Positions 17,606 to 26,231 of a stretch of DNA of 64,000 nucleotides are shown one piece after another. Source of the stretch: Agrobacterium tumefaciens (GTDB lineage: Bacteria; Pseudomonadota; Alphaproteobacteria; Rhizobiales; Rhizobiaceae). The notes below the pieces were generated by a model. The model had not been told where the DNA came from and did not search any database. It saw only the letters and a program-made list of their open reading frames with translations. A program made the translations under genes and the position numbers. Numbering within the stretch: the stretch's first letter is position 1; the number at the start of each line of letters is the position of its first letter. The DNA lies in assembly GCF_005221385.1 (NCBI RefSeq), contig NZ_CP039904.1, forward strand, positions 806,001 to 870,000, written 5' to 3'.

Positions 17606-17876
17606 TTAAAAAACAGTCTGTTAGGCGCTACGAATTGCCAAAACGCAACATGCCCCTTCATTGAAGGCGCAAATCACATCCGTTGGTGGTTCAATCCTGA
17701 AAAAATTCGTCTAGAACACGTGAACAAATCGACGACACGGGCGTATAGCTCGTGCATTTCCGGCAAAAGCCATCAAGGTTTGCATCCGGTATGCATAAAT
17801 AGAAGATGGAGCCTCTCCGCCGCTATCCCAGGCGGAAAAGCTCTCACGCAACCAGTCCGAGTTTCAGGTGTCATTC
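17606..17876 (+). other. hemH upstream region
   Basis: About 270 bp without a gene, A+T-rich in its first half. It holds a small inverted repeat TGCAT-CCGGT-ATGCA (17781-17795). A leader hairpin candidate at about 17809-17845 pairs TCCGCC with GGCGGA. No convincing iron-response (Irr/ICE) box was found. A promoter is expected here but no consensus stands out. Confidence 0.4.
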
Positions 17877-18911
17877 ATGGCGACAGAACTATCCGCACTC
17901 CCCGCAGACCACCCCCGTACGGCATTTGGCAAGGTTGGCGTCCTGCTCGTTAATCTCGGCACCCCTGACGGTACGGACTACTGGCCGATGCGCCGTTATC
18001 TGGCGGAATTTCTGAGCGACAAGCGCGTCATCGAGTGGTCGCGCCTCTACTGGTATCCGATCCTTTACGGCATCGTTCTCAACAAGCGCCCACAGAAGGT
18101 TGGCAAGGCTTATGAGGAAATCTGGAACCACGAGCGTAACGAAAGCTATCTGCGCACCTTCACCCGCAGCCAGGGCGAACTGATGGCACAGGCGCTGACG
18201 GATCTGCCCAATGTCGTCGTCGACTGGGCGATGCGCTATGGCCAGCCGTCCATCGCCTCGAAAATCGACGCGTTGAAGGAACAGGGTTGCGAAAAAATCC
18301 TGCTTTTCCCGCTTTACCCGCAATATGCCGCTTCGACCACGGCAACGGTGAACGACAAGGCATTCGAACATCTGATGAAGCTGCGCTGGCAGCCCGCCAT
18401 TCGCACGGTGCCGCCCTATCACGACGACCCGGCCTATATCGAGGCGCTAGCAGCTTCCGTCAAAAACCATCTGGCAACGCTGGATTGGGAGCCGGAGATG
18501 CTGATCACCTCCTTCCACGGCATTCCGCAATCCTATTTCAAAAAGGGCGATCCCTATTATTGTCATTGCCAGAAAACCGCACGCCTGCTGCGGGAGGCTC
18601 TTGGCCGGACTGACAAGAATTTCATGATCACCTTCCAGTCGCGTTTCGGGCCAGAAGAGTGGTTGCAGCCCTATACCGACAAGACCGTGGAAAAGCTGGC
18701 ATCCGAGGGCATCAAGCGCATCGCCGTCATGAACCCCGGCTTCGTCTCGGATTGTCTTGAGACGCTGGAGGAAATTGCCGGTGAAGCCGGAGAAATCTTC
18801 CTGCACAATGGCGGCGAGAAATTCACCCATATTCCGTGTCTGAACGACAGCGCCGAGGGCATGAACGTTCTCGAAAAGGTTGTAAGACAGGAGTTGCAAG
18901 GCTGGGTATAA
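17877..18911 (+). CDS. hemH: Ferrochelatase
   Basis: 344-residue enzyme inserting ferrous iron into protoporphyrin IX, the last step of haem synthesis, at the inner face of the membrane. The hallmark segment is ITSFHGIPQSYFKKGDPY with the catalytic histidine, followed by CHCQKT. LLVNLGTPDG at the N-terminus and ITFQSRFGPEEWLQPYT near the end are also typical. The ATG at 17877 is preferred over a GTG three codons upstream, with CAGGTG as a weak ribosome site. The SPFH gene follows 59 bases later but has its own good ribosome site. Confidence 0.96.
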   Translation: MATELSALPADHPRTAFGKVGVLLVNLGTPDGTDYWPMRRYLAEFLSDKRVIEWSRLYWYPILYGIVLNKRPQKVGKAYEEIWNHERNESYLRTFTRSQGELMAQALTDLPNVVVDWAMRYGQPSIASKIDALKEQGCEKILLFPLYPQYAASTTATVNDKAFEHLMKLRWQPAIRTVPPYHDDPAYIEALAASVKNHLATLDWEPEMLITSFHGIPQSYFKKGDPYYCHCQKTARLLREALGRTDKNFMITFQSRFGPEEWLQPYTDKTVEKLASEGIKRIAVMNPGFVSDCLETLEEIAGEAGEIFLHNGGEKFTHIPCLNDSAEGMNVLEKVVRQELQGWV

Positions 18912-18970
18912 TCTTGCCATAACGCTACTGGGGTAAAACCCTGACGGTTCTGATCCTTGGAGGGAAAGTG

Positions 18971-19978
18971 ATGATTGCATTGGGCGGTTTTGACATCGTC
19001 GTCATAGCGGCGGTTGTTCTGGTTATTCTGGTGCTGTTTGCCGGCATCAAGACCGTACCGCAGGGGCATCGTTACACGGTTGAACGGTTCGGGCGTTACA
19101 CCCGCACGCTGGAACCCGGCCTGAACCTCATCGTGCCGTTCTTCGAAAGCATCGGTTCGAAGATGAATGTTATGGAGCAGGTGCTCCATATTCCGACACA
19201 GGAAGTCATCACCCGCGACAATGCCAGCGTCTCTGCTGATGCCGTCACCTTTTATCAGGTGCTCAATGCTGCACAGGCCGCTTACCAGATCTCCAATCTG
19301 GAAATGGCGATCGAAAACCTCACAATGACCAATATCCGTTCGGTAATGGGCTCGATGGACCTCGATGAGTTGCTGTCGAACCGCGATGCCATCAACGATC
19401 GCCTTCTGCGCGTGGTGGATGAGGCGGTGGGACCATGGGGCATCAAGGTCACCCGCATCGAGATCAAGGACATCGCGCCCCCGAAGGATCTCGTTGATTC
19501 CATGGCGCGGCAGATGAAGGCCGAGCGCGAAAAGCGCGCGCAGGTGCTGGAGGCTGAAGGCTCCCGCAACGCCCAGATTCTGCGCGCCGAAGGCGCAAAA
19601 CAATCCGCCATTCTGGAAGCCGAAGGCCAGCGCGAGGCAGCATTCCGGGACGCCGAAGCCCGTGAGCGTCTCGCGGAAGCCGAAGCCAATGCCACCCGGA
19701 TGGTGTCGGAAGCCATCGCCGCCGGCAATGTCCACGCTATCAACTATTTCGTTGCCCAGAAATACACCGAGGCGCTGGCAGAAATCGGCACGGCGAAGAA
19801 TTCCAAGATCGTGCTGATGCCGATGGAAGCCTCGGCGCTGATTGGCTCGCTCGGCGGCATCGGCACGATTGCGAAAGAGGTTTTTGGCGATAGAGGCGAT
19901 GCGCCGTCCGCCCCGGCTCCGGCCCGCTCCGTACCTCCGACGCGGCCTTCCCCCTTCGGCTCTTCATCGGAGAAGTGA
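18971..19978 (+). CDS. SPFH/stomatin-like membrane protein (QmcA type)
   Basis: 335 residues. One N-terminal membrane helix covers about 8-28, followed by an SPFH/band-7 domain (about 30-190: [50 protein letters not shown]). An Ala/Glu-rich coiled coil covers about 190-260, and the tail is Pro/Ser-rich. Family members form large ring assemblies in membrane microdomains. The ATG at 18971 is chosen over the GTG at 18968 because GGAGG ends 7 bases before the ATG. It is followed directly by nfeD, the classic SPFH-NfeD pairing, like E. coli qmcA-ybbJ. Confidence 0.93.
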   Translation: MIALGGFDIVVIAAVVLVILVLFAGIKTVPQGHRYTVERFGRYTRTLEPGLNLIVPFFESIGSKMNVMEQVLHIPTQEVITRDNASVSADAVTFYQVLNAAQAAYQISNLEMAIENLTMTNIRSVMGSMDLDELLSNRDAINDRLLRVVDEAVGPWGIKVTRIEIKDIAPPKDLVDSMARQMKAEREKRAQVLEAEGSRNAQILRAEGAKQSAILEAEGQREAAFRDAEARERLAEAEANATRMVSEAIAAGNVHAINYFVAQKYTEALAEIGTAKNSKIVLMPMEASALIGSLGGIGTIAKEVFGDRGDAPSAPAPARSVPPTRPSPFGSSSEK

Positions 19979-19980
19979 CG

Positions 19981-20445
19981 ATGCTGCAACGGCTTGCCAC
20001 TGAGCTGGGACCATGGAGCTGGTGGATCGTCGGCTTTGTGCTGCTGGCGGCCGAGCTCATCGCTCCGGGCGTTTTCCTGATCTGGATCGGGCTTGCCGCG
20101 CTTGTCATTGGAGCGCTTTCGCTGCTTTTATGGGATGCGGCATATTGGGCTTGGCAATTGCAGCTGGTGCTGTTTGCCGCGCTCTCCATCGTCTTTGCCC
20201 TGCTCGGCCGGAAATATTTCGGCAGGAACCGGGCCGCCACCGATGAACCGTTCCTCAATCAGCGCGAGGCAAGCCTTGTCGGCCGCACAGCGACGCTGCA
20301 GGAACCAATTGTCGAAGGACGCGGCCGGATAAGACTGGACGACACATGGTGGCCAGTAAATGGTGAAGACCTTCCAGCCGGAACCCGTGTCAGGATCGCA
20401 TCAGCACGCGGCCGCACACTGACGATCGAACCGATAGATCAATAG
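19981..20445 (+). CDS. NfeD-family membrane protein
   Basis: 154 residues. Two to three hydrophobic helices lie at about 15-75 (WIVGFVLLAAELIAPGVFLI onward). A C-terminal soluble OB-fold (about 90-152) contains SLVGRTATLQEPIVEGRGRI, the NfeD C-domain pattern. It lacks the ClpP-like protease domain, so it is the short partner form that works with SPFH proteins in membrane quality control. I chose the ATG at 19981. A GTG at 19975 overlapping the preceding TGA is possible but too close to the GGAG ribosome site. Confidence 0.9.
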   Translation: MLQRLATELGPWSWWIVGFVLLAAELIAPGVFLIWIGLAALVIGALSLLLWDAAYWAWQLQLVLFAALSIVFALLGRKYFGRNRAATDEPFLNQREASLVGRTATLQEPIVEGRGRIRLDDTWWPVNGEDLPAGTRVRIASARGRTLTIEPIDQ

Positions 20446-20461
20446 GAGAGCCGAGCGGGCC

Positions 20462-21457
20462 TCAGGCCACGCCGATTCGCAACAGATCGTGGAAATGCAC
20501 CAGGCCGATCGGCCGGTTGTCATCATCCACCACGATCAGCGCGCCGATATGGAATTTTTCCAGTGTCGCCAGCGCGCTGGTCGCAAGCACCGACTTTTTG
20601 ACCGTCTTCGGGTTGCGGGTCATGATATCGTCCACCGTCAATTCGGCGAGATTGCGCGACAGGTTGCGGGCCAGATCACCCTCGGTGACAATGCCGCACA
20701 GACGTCCATCCTCATCCAGAATGCCGACACAGCCAAAATGTTTGCGGGAAAGAACGCCAACCGCTTCCGGCATGGCTGTTCCCTTGGCCACCAGCGGCAC
20801 ACGGTCGCCGGTATGCATGATATCGCTGACCAGTGTCAGACTGGCGCCCAGTTTGCCGCCGGGATGAAACACCCGGAAATCACCGGCAGTGAAATTGCGG
20901 GCTTCCAGAAGTGCCACGGCAAGAGCATCACCCAGCGCCAGCTGCATCAAGGTGGAGGTGGTGGGTGCCAGACCAAGCGGACAGGCTTCCTGTTCATTGG
21001 GAACCAGCAGCACGATATCGGAGGCCTTCGCCAGCGATGAAGCCTCGGAACAGGTGAGTGCGATCAGCGGAATGGAGAAGCGGCGCGAATAGTTGATGAT
21101 GCTACGCAGTTCCGCACTTTCACCACCTTTGGAGATCGCCAGAACCACATCGTCACCGCCGATCATCCCCAGATCGCCATGATTGGCCTCGGCCGCATGC
21201 ACAAAAAACGCCGGTGTGCCGGTGGAGGCGAAGGTGGCTGCAAGCTTTGCGCCGATATGGCCGCTTTTGCCGACCCCGGTGATGATGAGACGGCCATTCG
21301 ACTGGCCGATTGTCTCAATGGCTTTGCAGAAAGGCTCGGAAAGACCGTTTGTGAGAGCGGTCTCAAGGGCGGCAAGACCAGCCCGCTCCATCGAAATCGT
21401 CCGCACAGCGGATGAGATGGCATTGTCTTCGACCAGTTTGACGGCGCGCGTAATCAT
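20462..21457 (-). CDS. D-arabinose-5-phosphate isomerase (KpsF/GutQ/KdsD family)
   Basis: 331 residues. An N-terminal SIS sugar-isomerase domain (about 35-180) contains GVGKSGHIGAKLAATFASTG, AEANHGDLGMI and SKGGESAEL. Two CBS domains follow (about 205-330). This architecture converts ribulose-5-phosphate to arabinose-5-phosphate, the first step to Kdo of lipopolysaccharide or capsule. It ends 16 bases from the convergent nfeD gene. The PAS-protein gene lies 60 bases upstream on the same strand. Whether it serves LPS or a capsule cannot be told from the neighbours. Confidence 0.92.
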   Translation of the reverse strand: MITRAVKLVEDNAISSAVRTISMERAGLAALETALTNGLSEPFCKAIETIGQSNGRLIITGVGKSGHIGAKLAATFASTGTPAFFVHAAEANHGDLGMIGGDDVVLAISKGGESAELRSIINYSRRFSIPLIALTCSEASSLAKASDIVLLVPNEQEACPLGLAPTTSTLMQLALGDALAVALLEARNFTAGDFRVFHPGGKLGASLTLVSDIMHTGDRVPLVAKGTAMPEAVGVLSRKHFGCVGILDEDGRLCGIVTEGDLARNLSRNLAELTVDDIMTRNPKTVKKSVLATSALATLEKFHIGALIVVDDDNRPIGLVHFHDLLRIGVA

Positions 21458-21517
21458 GGCCGACTGTTACTCTTTCACCTGAAAGAAGTCCACTCTTCAG
21501 CCAGCCGGTGTTGCTTT

Positions 21518-21883
21518 TTAGTGCCGCAGGTCCGGCGGAGAGATTTCCTCCATCGTTCCCAGCCGCTTGAAAGGGATGTTTTCTTCATCGACGAGATATC
21601 TCCCGACTGTCCTTACCCATGATACCGAACCGTCGTCCCGGCGCACGGCATATTCCTGATTGTAAAAGCTTGCCGCTTTCAGGGTGATCAACGCGGTCTC
21701 GATCACACGATTTCGGTGATCCAGATGCACTTTTTCAAGCATCTGAAAAATGCTGATGCCCTGCATCGCCTGTCTCAGCGGAATTCCAAAGAGTTCCGCA
21801 CAGACCTCATCCAGATAGAATCGGTCGTTGGTAATATCCCAGCAATAAAAACCGACCTGCTTGATGTTCAAAACGGGATTCAT
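21518..21883 (-). CDS. Single-domain PAS protein
   Basis: 121 residues, essentially one PAS_3-type domain. Visible elements are VGFYCWDITNDRFYLDEVCA, a helical middle, and a PAC-like end NQEYAVRRDDGSVSWVRTVG. There is no output domain, so it may sense a ligand or interact with a separate kinase or cyclase. Similar stand-alone PAS proteins are frequent in rhizobia. It lies 60 bases upstream of the arabinose-5-phosphate isomerase gene on the same strand. The function is not assigned. Confidence 0.75.
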   Translation of the reverse strand: MNPVLNIKQVGFYCWDITNDRFYLDEVCAELFGIPLRQAMQGISIFQMLEKVHLDHRNRVIETALITLKAASFYNQEYAVRRDDGSVSWVRTVGRYLVDEENIPFKRLGTMEEISPPDLRH

Positions 21884-22302
21884 GAAACGACGCTGTCACA
21901 TAAAATAAAAATCAATAGAATTTACCAAGCAATAGAAAGACCTTTACCCCTAAATCATAGGGCGATTCCGTGCCAAATTGAAACGTTTAAATCTTATCAT
22001 ATTAGAAATATTTTGCACTGCGGCACGTTTTTCCAGTTCTCCGGTTGGCAGCATTCTGAATACAAGCAGTTAGCGCGAGGCCCGCCGATTTTCACGTGCT
22101 TGCCAAAACTCTGAAATCTCATCGATCTTTATCAACTGTTAACCATAAAAAACCTATTGTTAAAGTGATGTTAAAACTTGCGTCGCCTGTCTGGTCCCTG
22201 GTTTGTCCACGTCATTTCATCGGCCTCTCATTCATTTGGCCCGGGGAAGTGTTTTGGCAAATTATCGATCGGGCATCGGCCAAATTCGCCGGGTGAAGAG
22301 GA
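21884..22302. other. A+T-rich divergent intergenic region
   Basis: 419 bp between the divergent PAS gene and the beta-barrel gene, the longest gap in the window and clearly richer in A+T than its surroundings. It contains the CtrA-like sites at 22139-22174. No open frame with a plausible start and ribosome site, and no RNA gene, was recognised. Confidence 0.6.
22139..22174 (+). promoter_or_regulatory. Candidate CtrA binding sites
   Basis: TTAACCAT at 22139-22146, the extended CtrA half-site. A full-length TTAA-N7-TTAA box lies at 22160-22174 (N7 = AGTGATG). They lie 128-164 bp upstream of the beta-barrel gene. The consensus is known from Caulobacter and conserved in Rhizobiales; occupancy here is inference. 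Confidence 0.5.
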
Positions 22303-23808
22303 ATGAATGTGAAGGGCGCCGCCACACGTCTGCAGACGTCGCGGAAAGCAGCAACCCTGTTGCTTGCCTGCACGCTTCTTTGCTCCACCACGGCAAGCCT
22401 TTTCGCACAAACTGCCGTCACAGCCACACCCTTATTGCCCGGCGTTCCTCCCGCCGGTGACGGAACAACTTCGGCCACCCCAGCGACGAGCGATGGAGCA
22501 GCGACAGATGCGCGGCAGACTGCACCTGCGGCCGCGCCTGCGCCACAACAGCTCTGGCGTCCCTCGAACAATCCCGGCGACCCGATTTACGAACAGCAGG
22601 ACGATGCGGGCCAACCCTATGCCGAGGCTGAAAACCCCTATGAGCCGACGGTGGATGGCGGTGAAAATCCGCAGATAGCGACTGAGCCTGGCCAGACCCC
22701 GGGCATCCGGATCGGCACATTCCTGCTGCGTCCCGCGATCAGCCAGACCATCAACACGGAAAAACAGACGAACACCGGCGGTCCCTCCAGACGCAACTAT
22801 CTGACAACAGGCATCCGCGGTACGCTTACCAGCGACTGGTCTCGCCACGCACTGACCGTGACGGGCGACGGCGCCTGGGAGAGAAACTTCGGCGGCGACA
22901 AGGATGGTGAAGAGCCCCGGGCGCGGATAGAGGCCGATCTGCGCCTTGATCTCGGCGAAGAGACGAAGGCCAATCTCAAGGCCGGTTACGAATTCAGCCG
23001 CGAAGACACAACAGACCCCAATGCTCTGACCGGCGCTGCCGTGCAGGGTGGTGAACACCGTTTTACGACCGGCGCTTCGATAGAGCGGGACTTCGGCAAA
23101 CTGCGTGGGCTTGCGGCGCTCGATCTCTCCCGCACGGTCTATACGGATGCGAAAGGCCTTGATGGCAGGCCGATCAGCCTCAGCGACCGCGACCAGAACG
23201 GTGCGAACCTGCGCGGGCGCATTGGTTACGAATTGTCGCCGGCGCTGATCCCGTTCCTGGAACTGAACGCGGGAAAGACCAGATATGACAGCCGTCTGGA
23301 CAATTCCGGTTACGCCCGCTCCTCCAACTCCTATGGCGCGAAGATCGGAACCGAGGTCGATCTCGGCGAAAAGACCCGTGGCGAGGCCGCGATCGGTTAT
23401 CTGCGCAAGCAATATGATGATGACCGTCTTGCCGCCATCGGCGCTTTGACGCTGGACGGCGAACTCAACTGGTCGCCGCAGCGCGGCACGAATGTCAATC
23501 TCGGCCTGCGCACGACGATTGAGGATTTTGCCGGCGGTCCGCAGGGCGGCTGGATTTCCTATCGGCTGGATGCCGGGCTTACCCACGAATTACGCAACAA
23601 TCTGGTCGCACGTTTGACGGGACAGATCGTGCACCGCACATTCCCCTCCTCCGACACCGAGAATGCCGTGGAATACACGGCAGGCGCCGGCCTGACGTGG
23701 GGGCTGAACCGCTATCTCGACCTGACCGCCGACGTCAGCTACCAGTGGACACCGGTCTATGACAGCAACGAATTCCGCGTCGGTGCAGGACTTGTCCTGA
23801 AGCGATGA
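22303..23808 (+). CDS. Outer-membrane beta-barrel protein (BBP2_2-like)
   Basis: 501 residues. A long signal peptide (about 1-36, ending LFAQ) precedes a Pro/Ala/Thr-rich, probably disordered stretch (about 37-120). From about residue 130 to the end alternating amphipathic strands dominate (for example HALTVTGDGAWERNF and YLDLTADVSYQWTPVY). It ends in FRVGAGLVLKR. This fits the putative beta-barrel porin 2 / DUF2320 family of Rhizobiales, often near exopolysaccharide genes. The next gene is galU/exoN, a precursor supplier. Whether it is a porin, export channel or structural protein is unknown. Expression may be cell-cycle controlled through the upstream CtrA-like sites. Confidence 0.8.
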   Translation: MNVKGAATRLQTSRKAATLLLACTLLCSTTASLFAQTAVTATPLLPGVPPAGDGTTSATPATSDGAATDARQTAPAAAPAPQQLWRPSNNPGDPIYEQQDDAGQPYAEAENPYEPTVDGGENPQIATEPGQTPGIRIGTFLLRPAISQTINTEKQTNTGGPSRRNYLTTGIRGTLTSDWSRHALTVTGDGAWERNFGGDKDGEEPRARIEADLRLDLGEETKANLKAGYEFSREDTTDPNALTGAAVQGGEHRFTTGASIERDFGKLRGLAALDLSRTVYTDAKGLDGRPISLSDRDQNGANLRGRIGYELSPALIPFLELNAGKTRYDSRLDNSGYARSSNSYGAKIGTEVDLGEKTRGEAAIGYLRKQYDDDRLAAIGALTLDGELNWSPQRGTNVNLGLRTTIEDFAGGPQGGWISYRLDAGLTHELRNNLVARLTGQIVHRTFPSSDTENAVEYTAGAGLTWGLNRYLDLTADVSYQWTPVYDSNEFRVGAGLVLKR

Positions 23809-23817
23809 TCGCCAAAC

Positions 23818-23848
23818 AAAAATCCCGGCGCGAAGGCCGGGATTTTAT
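23818..23848. terminator. Bidirectional rho-independent terminator
   Basis: AAAATCCCGGC, loop GCGAA, GCCGGGATTTT. A- and T-runs on both sides let it serve the beta-barrel gene and the convergent galU. Confidence 0.9.
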
Positions 23849-23862
23849 TGCGTTCTGGTCGG

Positions 23863-24750
23863 TTACTTCAATCCGTCGATCAAGGCCTTGATCGGCTCTT
23901 CGATCGCCGGACGAATATCACCACGTTCAAGAGCGAATGCAACGTTGGCCAGGATGAAGCCGTCCTTGGCGCCGCAATCGAAAGTCTGGCCGCGGAAATG
24001 ATAGCCGGCGAACTCCTGCGACTGGGCAAGCGTCAGCATGCCGTCCGTCAGCTGGATTTCATTGCCTGCACCCCGTTCCTGATTTTCGAGAATATCGAAA
24101 ATTTCCGGCTGAAGAATATAACGACCGTTGATGTAGAAATTCGATGGCGCCGTACCCTTGGCAGGCTTTTCCACCATTTCAGTGATCTTGAAACCTTCGC
24201 CCACGGCATCACCCACACCAACGATACCGTATTTGTGGGTCTGGTCGGGAGCGCATTCCTGCACCGCGATCACGTTGCCGGCGGTCTGGTCGTAAAGTTC
24301 GACCATGCCTTTCAGGCAGCTTTTCTGTGAATGCATGATCATGTCTGGCAACAGCACGGCGAAAGGCTCGTCGCCGACGATATCACGGGCGCACCAGACC
24401 GCATGGCCAAGACCGAGCGGCACCTGCTGGCGCGTGAAGCTTGCCGTGCCTGCCTTGGGCAGAAGGCCGGCCAGCAATGTCAGCTCGGCATTCTTGTTGC
24501 GCTCACGCAGCATCTGTTCAAGTTCAAATTGAATATCAAAATAATCTTCGATCACCGCCTTGCCGCGGCCGGTGACAAATACGAAATGCTCGATGCCCGC
24601 TTCCGCCGCCTCATCGACGACGTATTGAATGACCGGCTTGTCAACGACAGTGAGCATTTCTTTCGGAACCGCTTTGGTTGCGGGCAGGAAACGGGTACCG
24701 AGACCTGCGACTGGAAATACGGCCTTCCGAATTTTTTTCTGTTCTACCAC
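23863..24750 (-). CDS. galU: UTP-glucose-1-phosphate uridylyltransferase
   Basis: 295-residue nucleotidyltransferase producing UDP-glucose, the precursor of succinoglycan, cyclic glucans and LPS sugars; the rhizobial name exoN is also used. The motif [20 protein letters not shown] is at 16-35. Also visible are [17 protein letters not shown], the [12 protein letters not shown] segment and [19 protein letters not shown]. Length is typical. The start is a GTG at 24750 with AGGAGG ahead. It is divergent from the transglycosylase gene. Confidence 0.95.
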   Translation of the reverse strand: MVEQKKIRKAVFPVAGLGTRFLPATKAVPKEMLTVVDKPVIQYVVDEAAEAGIEHFVFVTGRGKAVIEDYFDIQFELEQMLRERNKNAELTLLAGLLPKAGTASFTRQQVPLGLGHAVWCARDIVGDEPFAVLLPDMIMHSQKSCLKGMVELYDQTAGNVIAVQECAPDQTHKYGIVGVGDAVGEGFKITEMVEKPAKGTAPSNFYINGRYILQPEIFDILENQERGAGNEIQLTDGMLTLAQSQEFAGYHFRGQTFDCGAKDGFILANVAFALERGDIRPAIEEPIKALIDGLK

Positions 24751-24795
24751 ATATCCCTCCTGAGAGATAAAACTTGATCACAATCCCCGCACGCT

Positions 24796-24818
24796 GTTGT
24801 TATTTCAAAAATAACAAC
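24796..24818. repeat. Perfect 10-bp inverted repeat upstream of galU
   Basis: GTTGTTATTT, CAA, AAATAACAAC. It lies 46 bp upstream of the galU start, as either an operator or a 5' leader hairpin. Being A+T-rich, it would make only a modest RNA stem. Confidence 0.55.
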
Positions 24819-24837
24819 GTTTTGTAAAGGGTGACGC

Positions 24838-24855
24838 TACCATCTATTAATGGTA
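24838..24855. repeat. Inverted repeat TACCAT-N6-ATGGTA
   Basis: A perfect 6+6 palindrome with a 6-bp spacer in the galU/transglycosylase intergenic region. Its spacing fits a dimeric regulator site. No cognate regulator is nearby. Confidence 0.45.
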
Positions 24856-24945
24856 AAGAATTTGTTGACGTTCTTTTGTTATCCATGACGACGCCCGATG
24901 CGTTTTCGCAATCGAAATGACATTCGAGAGAACGAAAGACTGACG

Positions 24946-26169
24946 ATGACAAAGATGATCCTTTCAGATGTCCGCAAATTCGGCTGCATGATGGTTGCAG
25001 GCCTGGTGATTTCTCTGGCACCCGTTTCGGCCCATGCCGATGCCGGATTCAGACAGTGGATCAACCAGTTCTATGCAACAGCCGCGAAAGAAGGCATCAG
25101 CAAGGCAACCTATCAGAAGGCCTTCGCCGGCGTCAGCGAACCGGATCCGGATGCGCTGCGCAAGGCAACCTTTCAGCCGGAATTCACCAGCCAGGTCTGG
25201 GATTATCTCGATTCCCGCGTCAACCCCTATACGGTGCGGATTGGCCGCGAGATGAAGATGAAGCATGCGACGACCCTCAACTGGATCGAGCGCAACTTCA
25301 ATGTCGACAAGCACATCATTCTCGCCATCTGGTCGATGGAATCGAATTACGGCGCGGTTCTCGAAAAGCCGGAGCGGCTGCACAATATTCCGCAGGCACT
25401 GGCGACGCTTGCCTATTCCGATCCCAAACGCGGCAAGTTTGCGCGCACGCAATTGATCGCCGCCCTCAAAATCCTTCAGGCGGGCGATGTCACGCCGAAG
25501 CAGCTGACGGGCTCGTGGGCGGGCGCGATGGGCCACACCCAGTTCATTCCGACCAGCTACCTGCTTTATGCGGTGGATGCCGACGGCAATGGCAAGCGCG
25601 ACATCTGGCATTCGGTTCCCGATGCGCTGGCGACGGCCGCCAATCTGCTTTCCAAGAACGGCTGGGAACCCGGCCGGACCTGGGGTTATGAAACCGCCGT
25701 ACCGCGCGGCGGCGCGCGTTACGAAGGCCAGACGAAGACGATTTCGGAATGGACAAAGCTCGGCTTTTCCCGCCCGAACGGCAAGAATTTCACCCGCGGT
25801 TCTGATCGCGCTATGCTGAAATTGCAGGGTGGCGCAAACGGTCCTGGCTTCCTGATGATGAAGAACTTCTTCACCATCAAGAAATACAACGCGTCGGACA
25901 GCTATGCGCTGGCCGTCGGCCTGCTCGCGGATGAAATCGCCGGTTATGGCGGCATGCAGCAGAAATGGCCGCGCCCGGATGGCACGCTCGACATTCGCGA
26001 AAAATTCGAACTCCAGACCCGCATGAAGGAACTCGGTTATTATGATGGCGAAATCGATGGTAATTTCGGCTCCGGTTCGAAAGCCGCCATTAGCGCCATC
26101 CAGTCGCGCATGGGCATGGAAAATGACGGCCAGCCGTCGCAGAGATTGCTGAGAGCCCTGCGCAATTGA
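24946..26169 (+). CDS. Lytic murein transglycosylase (MltB/SLT_2 type)
   Basis: 407 residues. The signal peptide runs 1 to about 32 (cleavage near SAHA|D). The SLT_2/MltB-like catalytic domain covers about 35-330, with the catalytic glutamate in IWSMESNYGAV and supporting motifs GSWAGAMGHTQFIPTSYL and YAVDADGNGKRDIW. A C-terminal peptidoglycan-binding domain covers about 345-405 (LQTRMKELGYYDGEIDGNFG). It cleaves peptidoglycan glycan strands, forming 1,6-anhydro ends. The ATG at 24946 gives a compact signal peptide; a frame start at 24898 adds a charged lead. It is followed 62 bases later by the SGNH-like gene, probably in the same operon. Confidence 0.93.
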   Translation: MTKMILSDVRKFGCMMVAGLVISLAPVSAHADAGFRQWINQFYATAAKEGISKATYQKAFAGVSEPDPDALRKATFQPEFTSQVWDYLDSRVNPYTVRIGREMKMKHATTLNWIERNFNVDKHIILAIWSMESNYGAVLEKPERLHNIPQALATLAYSDPKRGKFARTQLIAALKILQAGDVTPKQLTGSWAGAMGHTQFIPTSYLLYAVDADGNGKRDIWHSVPDALATAANLLSKNGWEPGRTWGYETAVPRGGARYEGQTKTISEWTKLGFSRPNGKNFTRGSDRAMLKLQGGANGPGFLMMKNFFTIKKYNASDSYALAVGLLADEIAGYGGMQQKWPRPDGTLDIREKFELQTRMKELGYYDGEIDGNFGSGSKAAISAIQSRMGMENDGQPSQRLLRALRN

Positions 26170-26231
26170 TAATATGCCGGCGAATTCGGCGGGGGTTCAC
26201 CACCGCCGAAGCATCCGGAAAGGTCGATGTT

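Noticed and set aside
17606..17876. A possible iron-response (ICE/Irr) box upstream of hemH
   Set aside because: The sequence TTCGTCTAGAAC only partly resembles the palindromic consensus and lacks the second arm.
26166..26231. An upstream TTG start for the DUF459 protein overlapping the transglycosylase stop
   Set aside because: The added 22 residues are Arg-rich and would bury the signal peptide; the ATG at 26232 gives a normal one.
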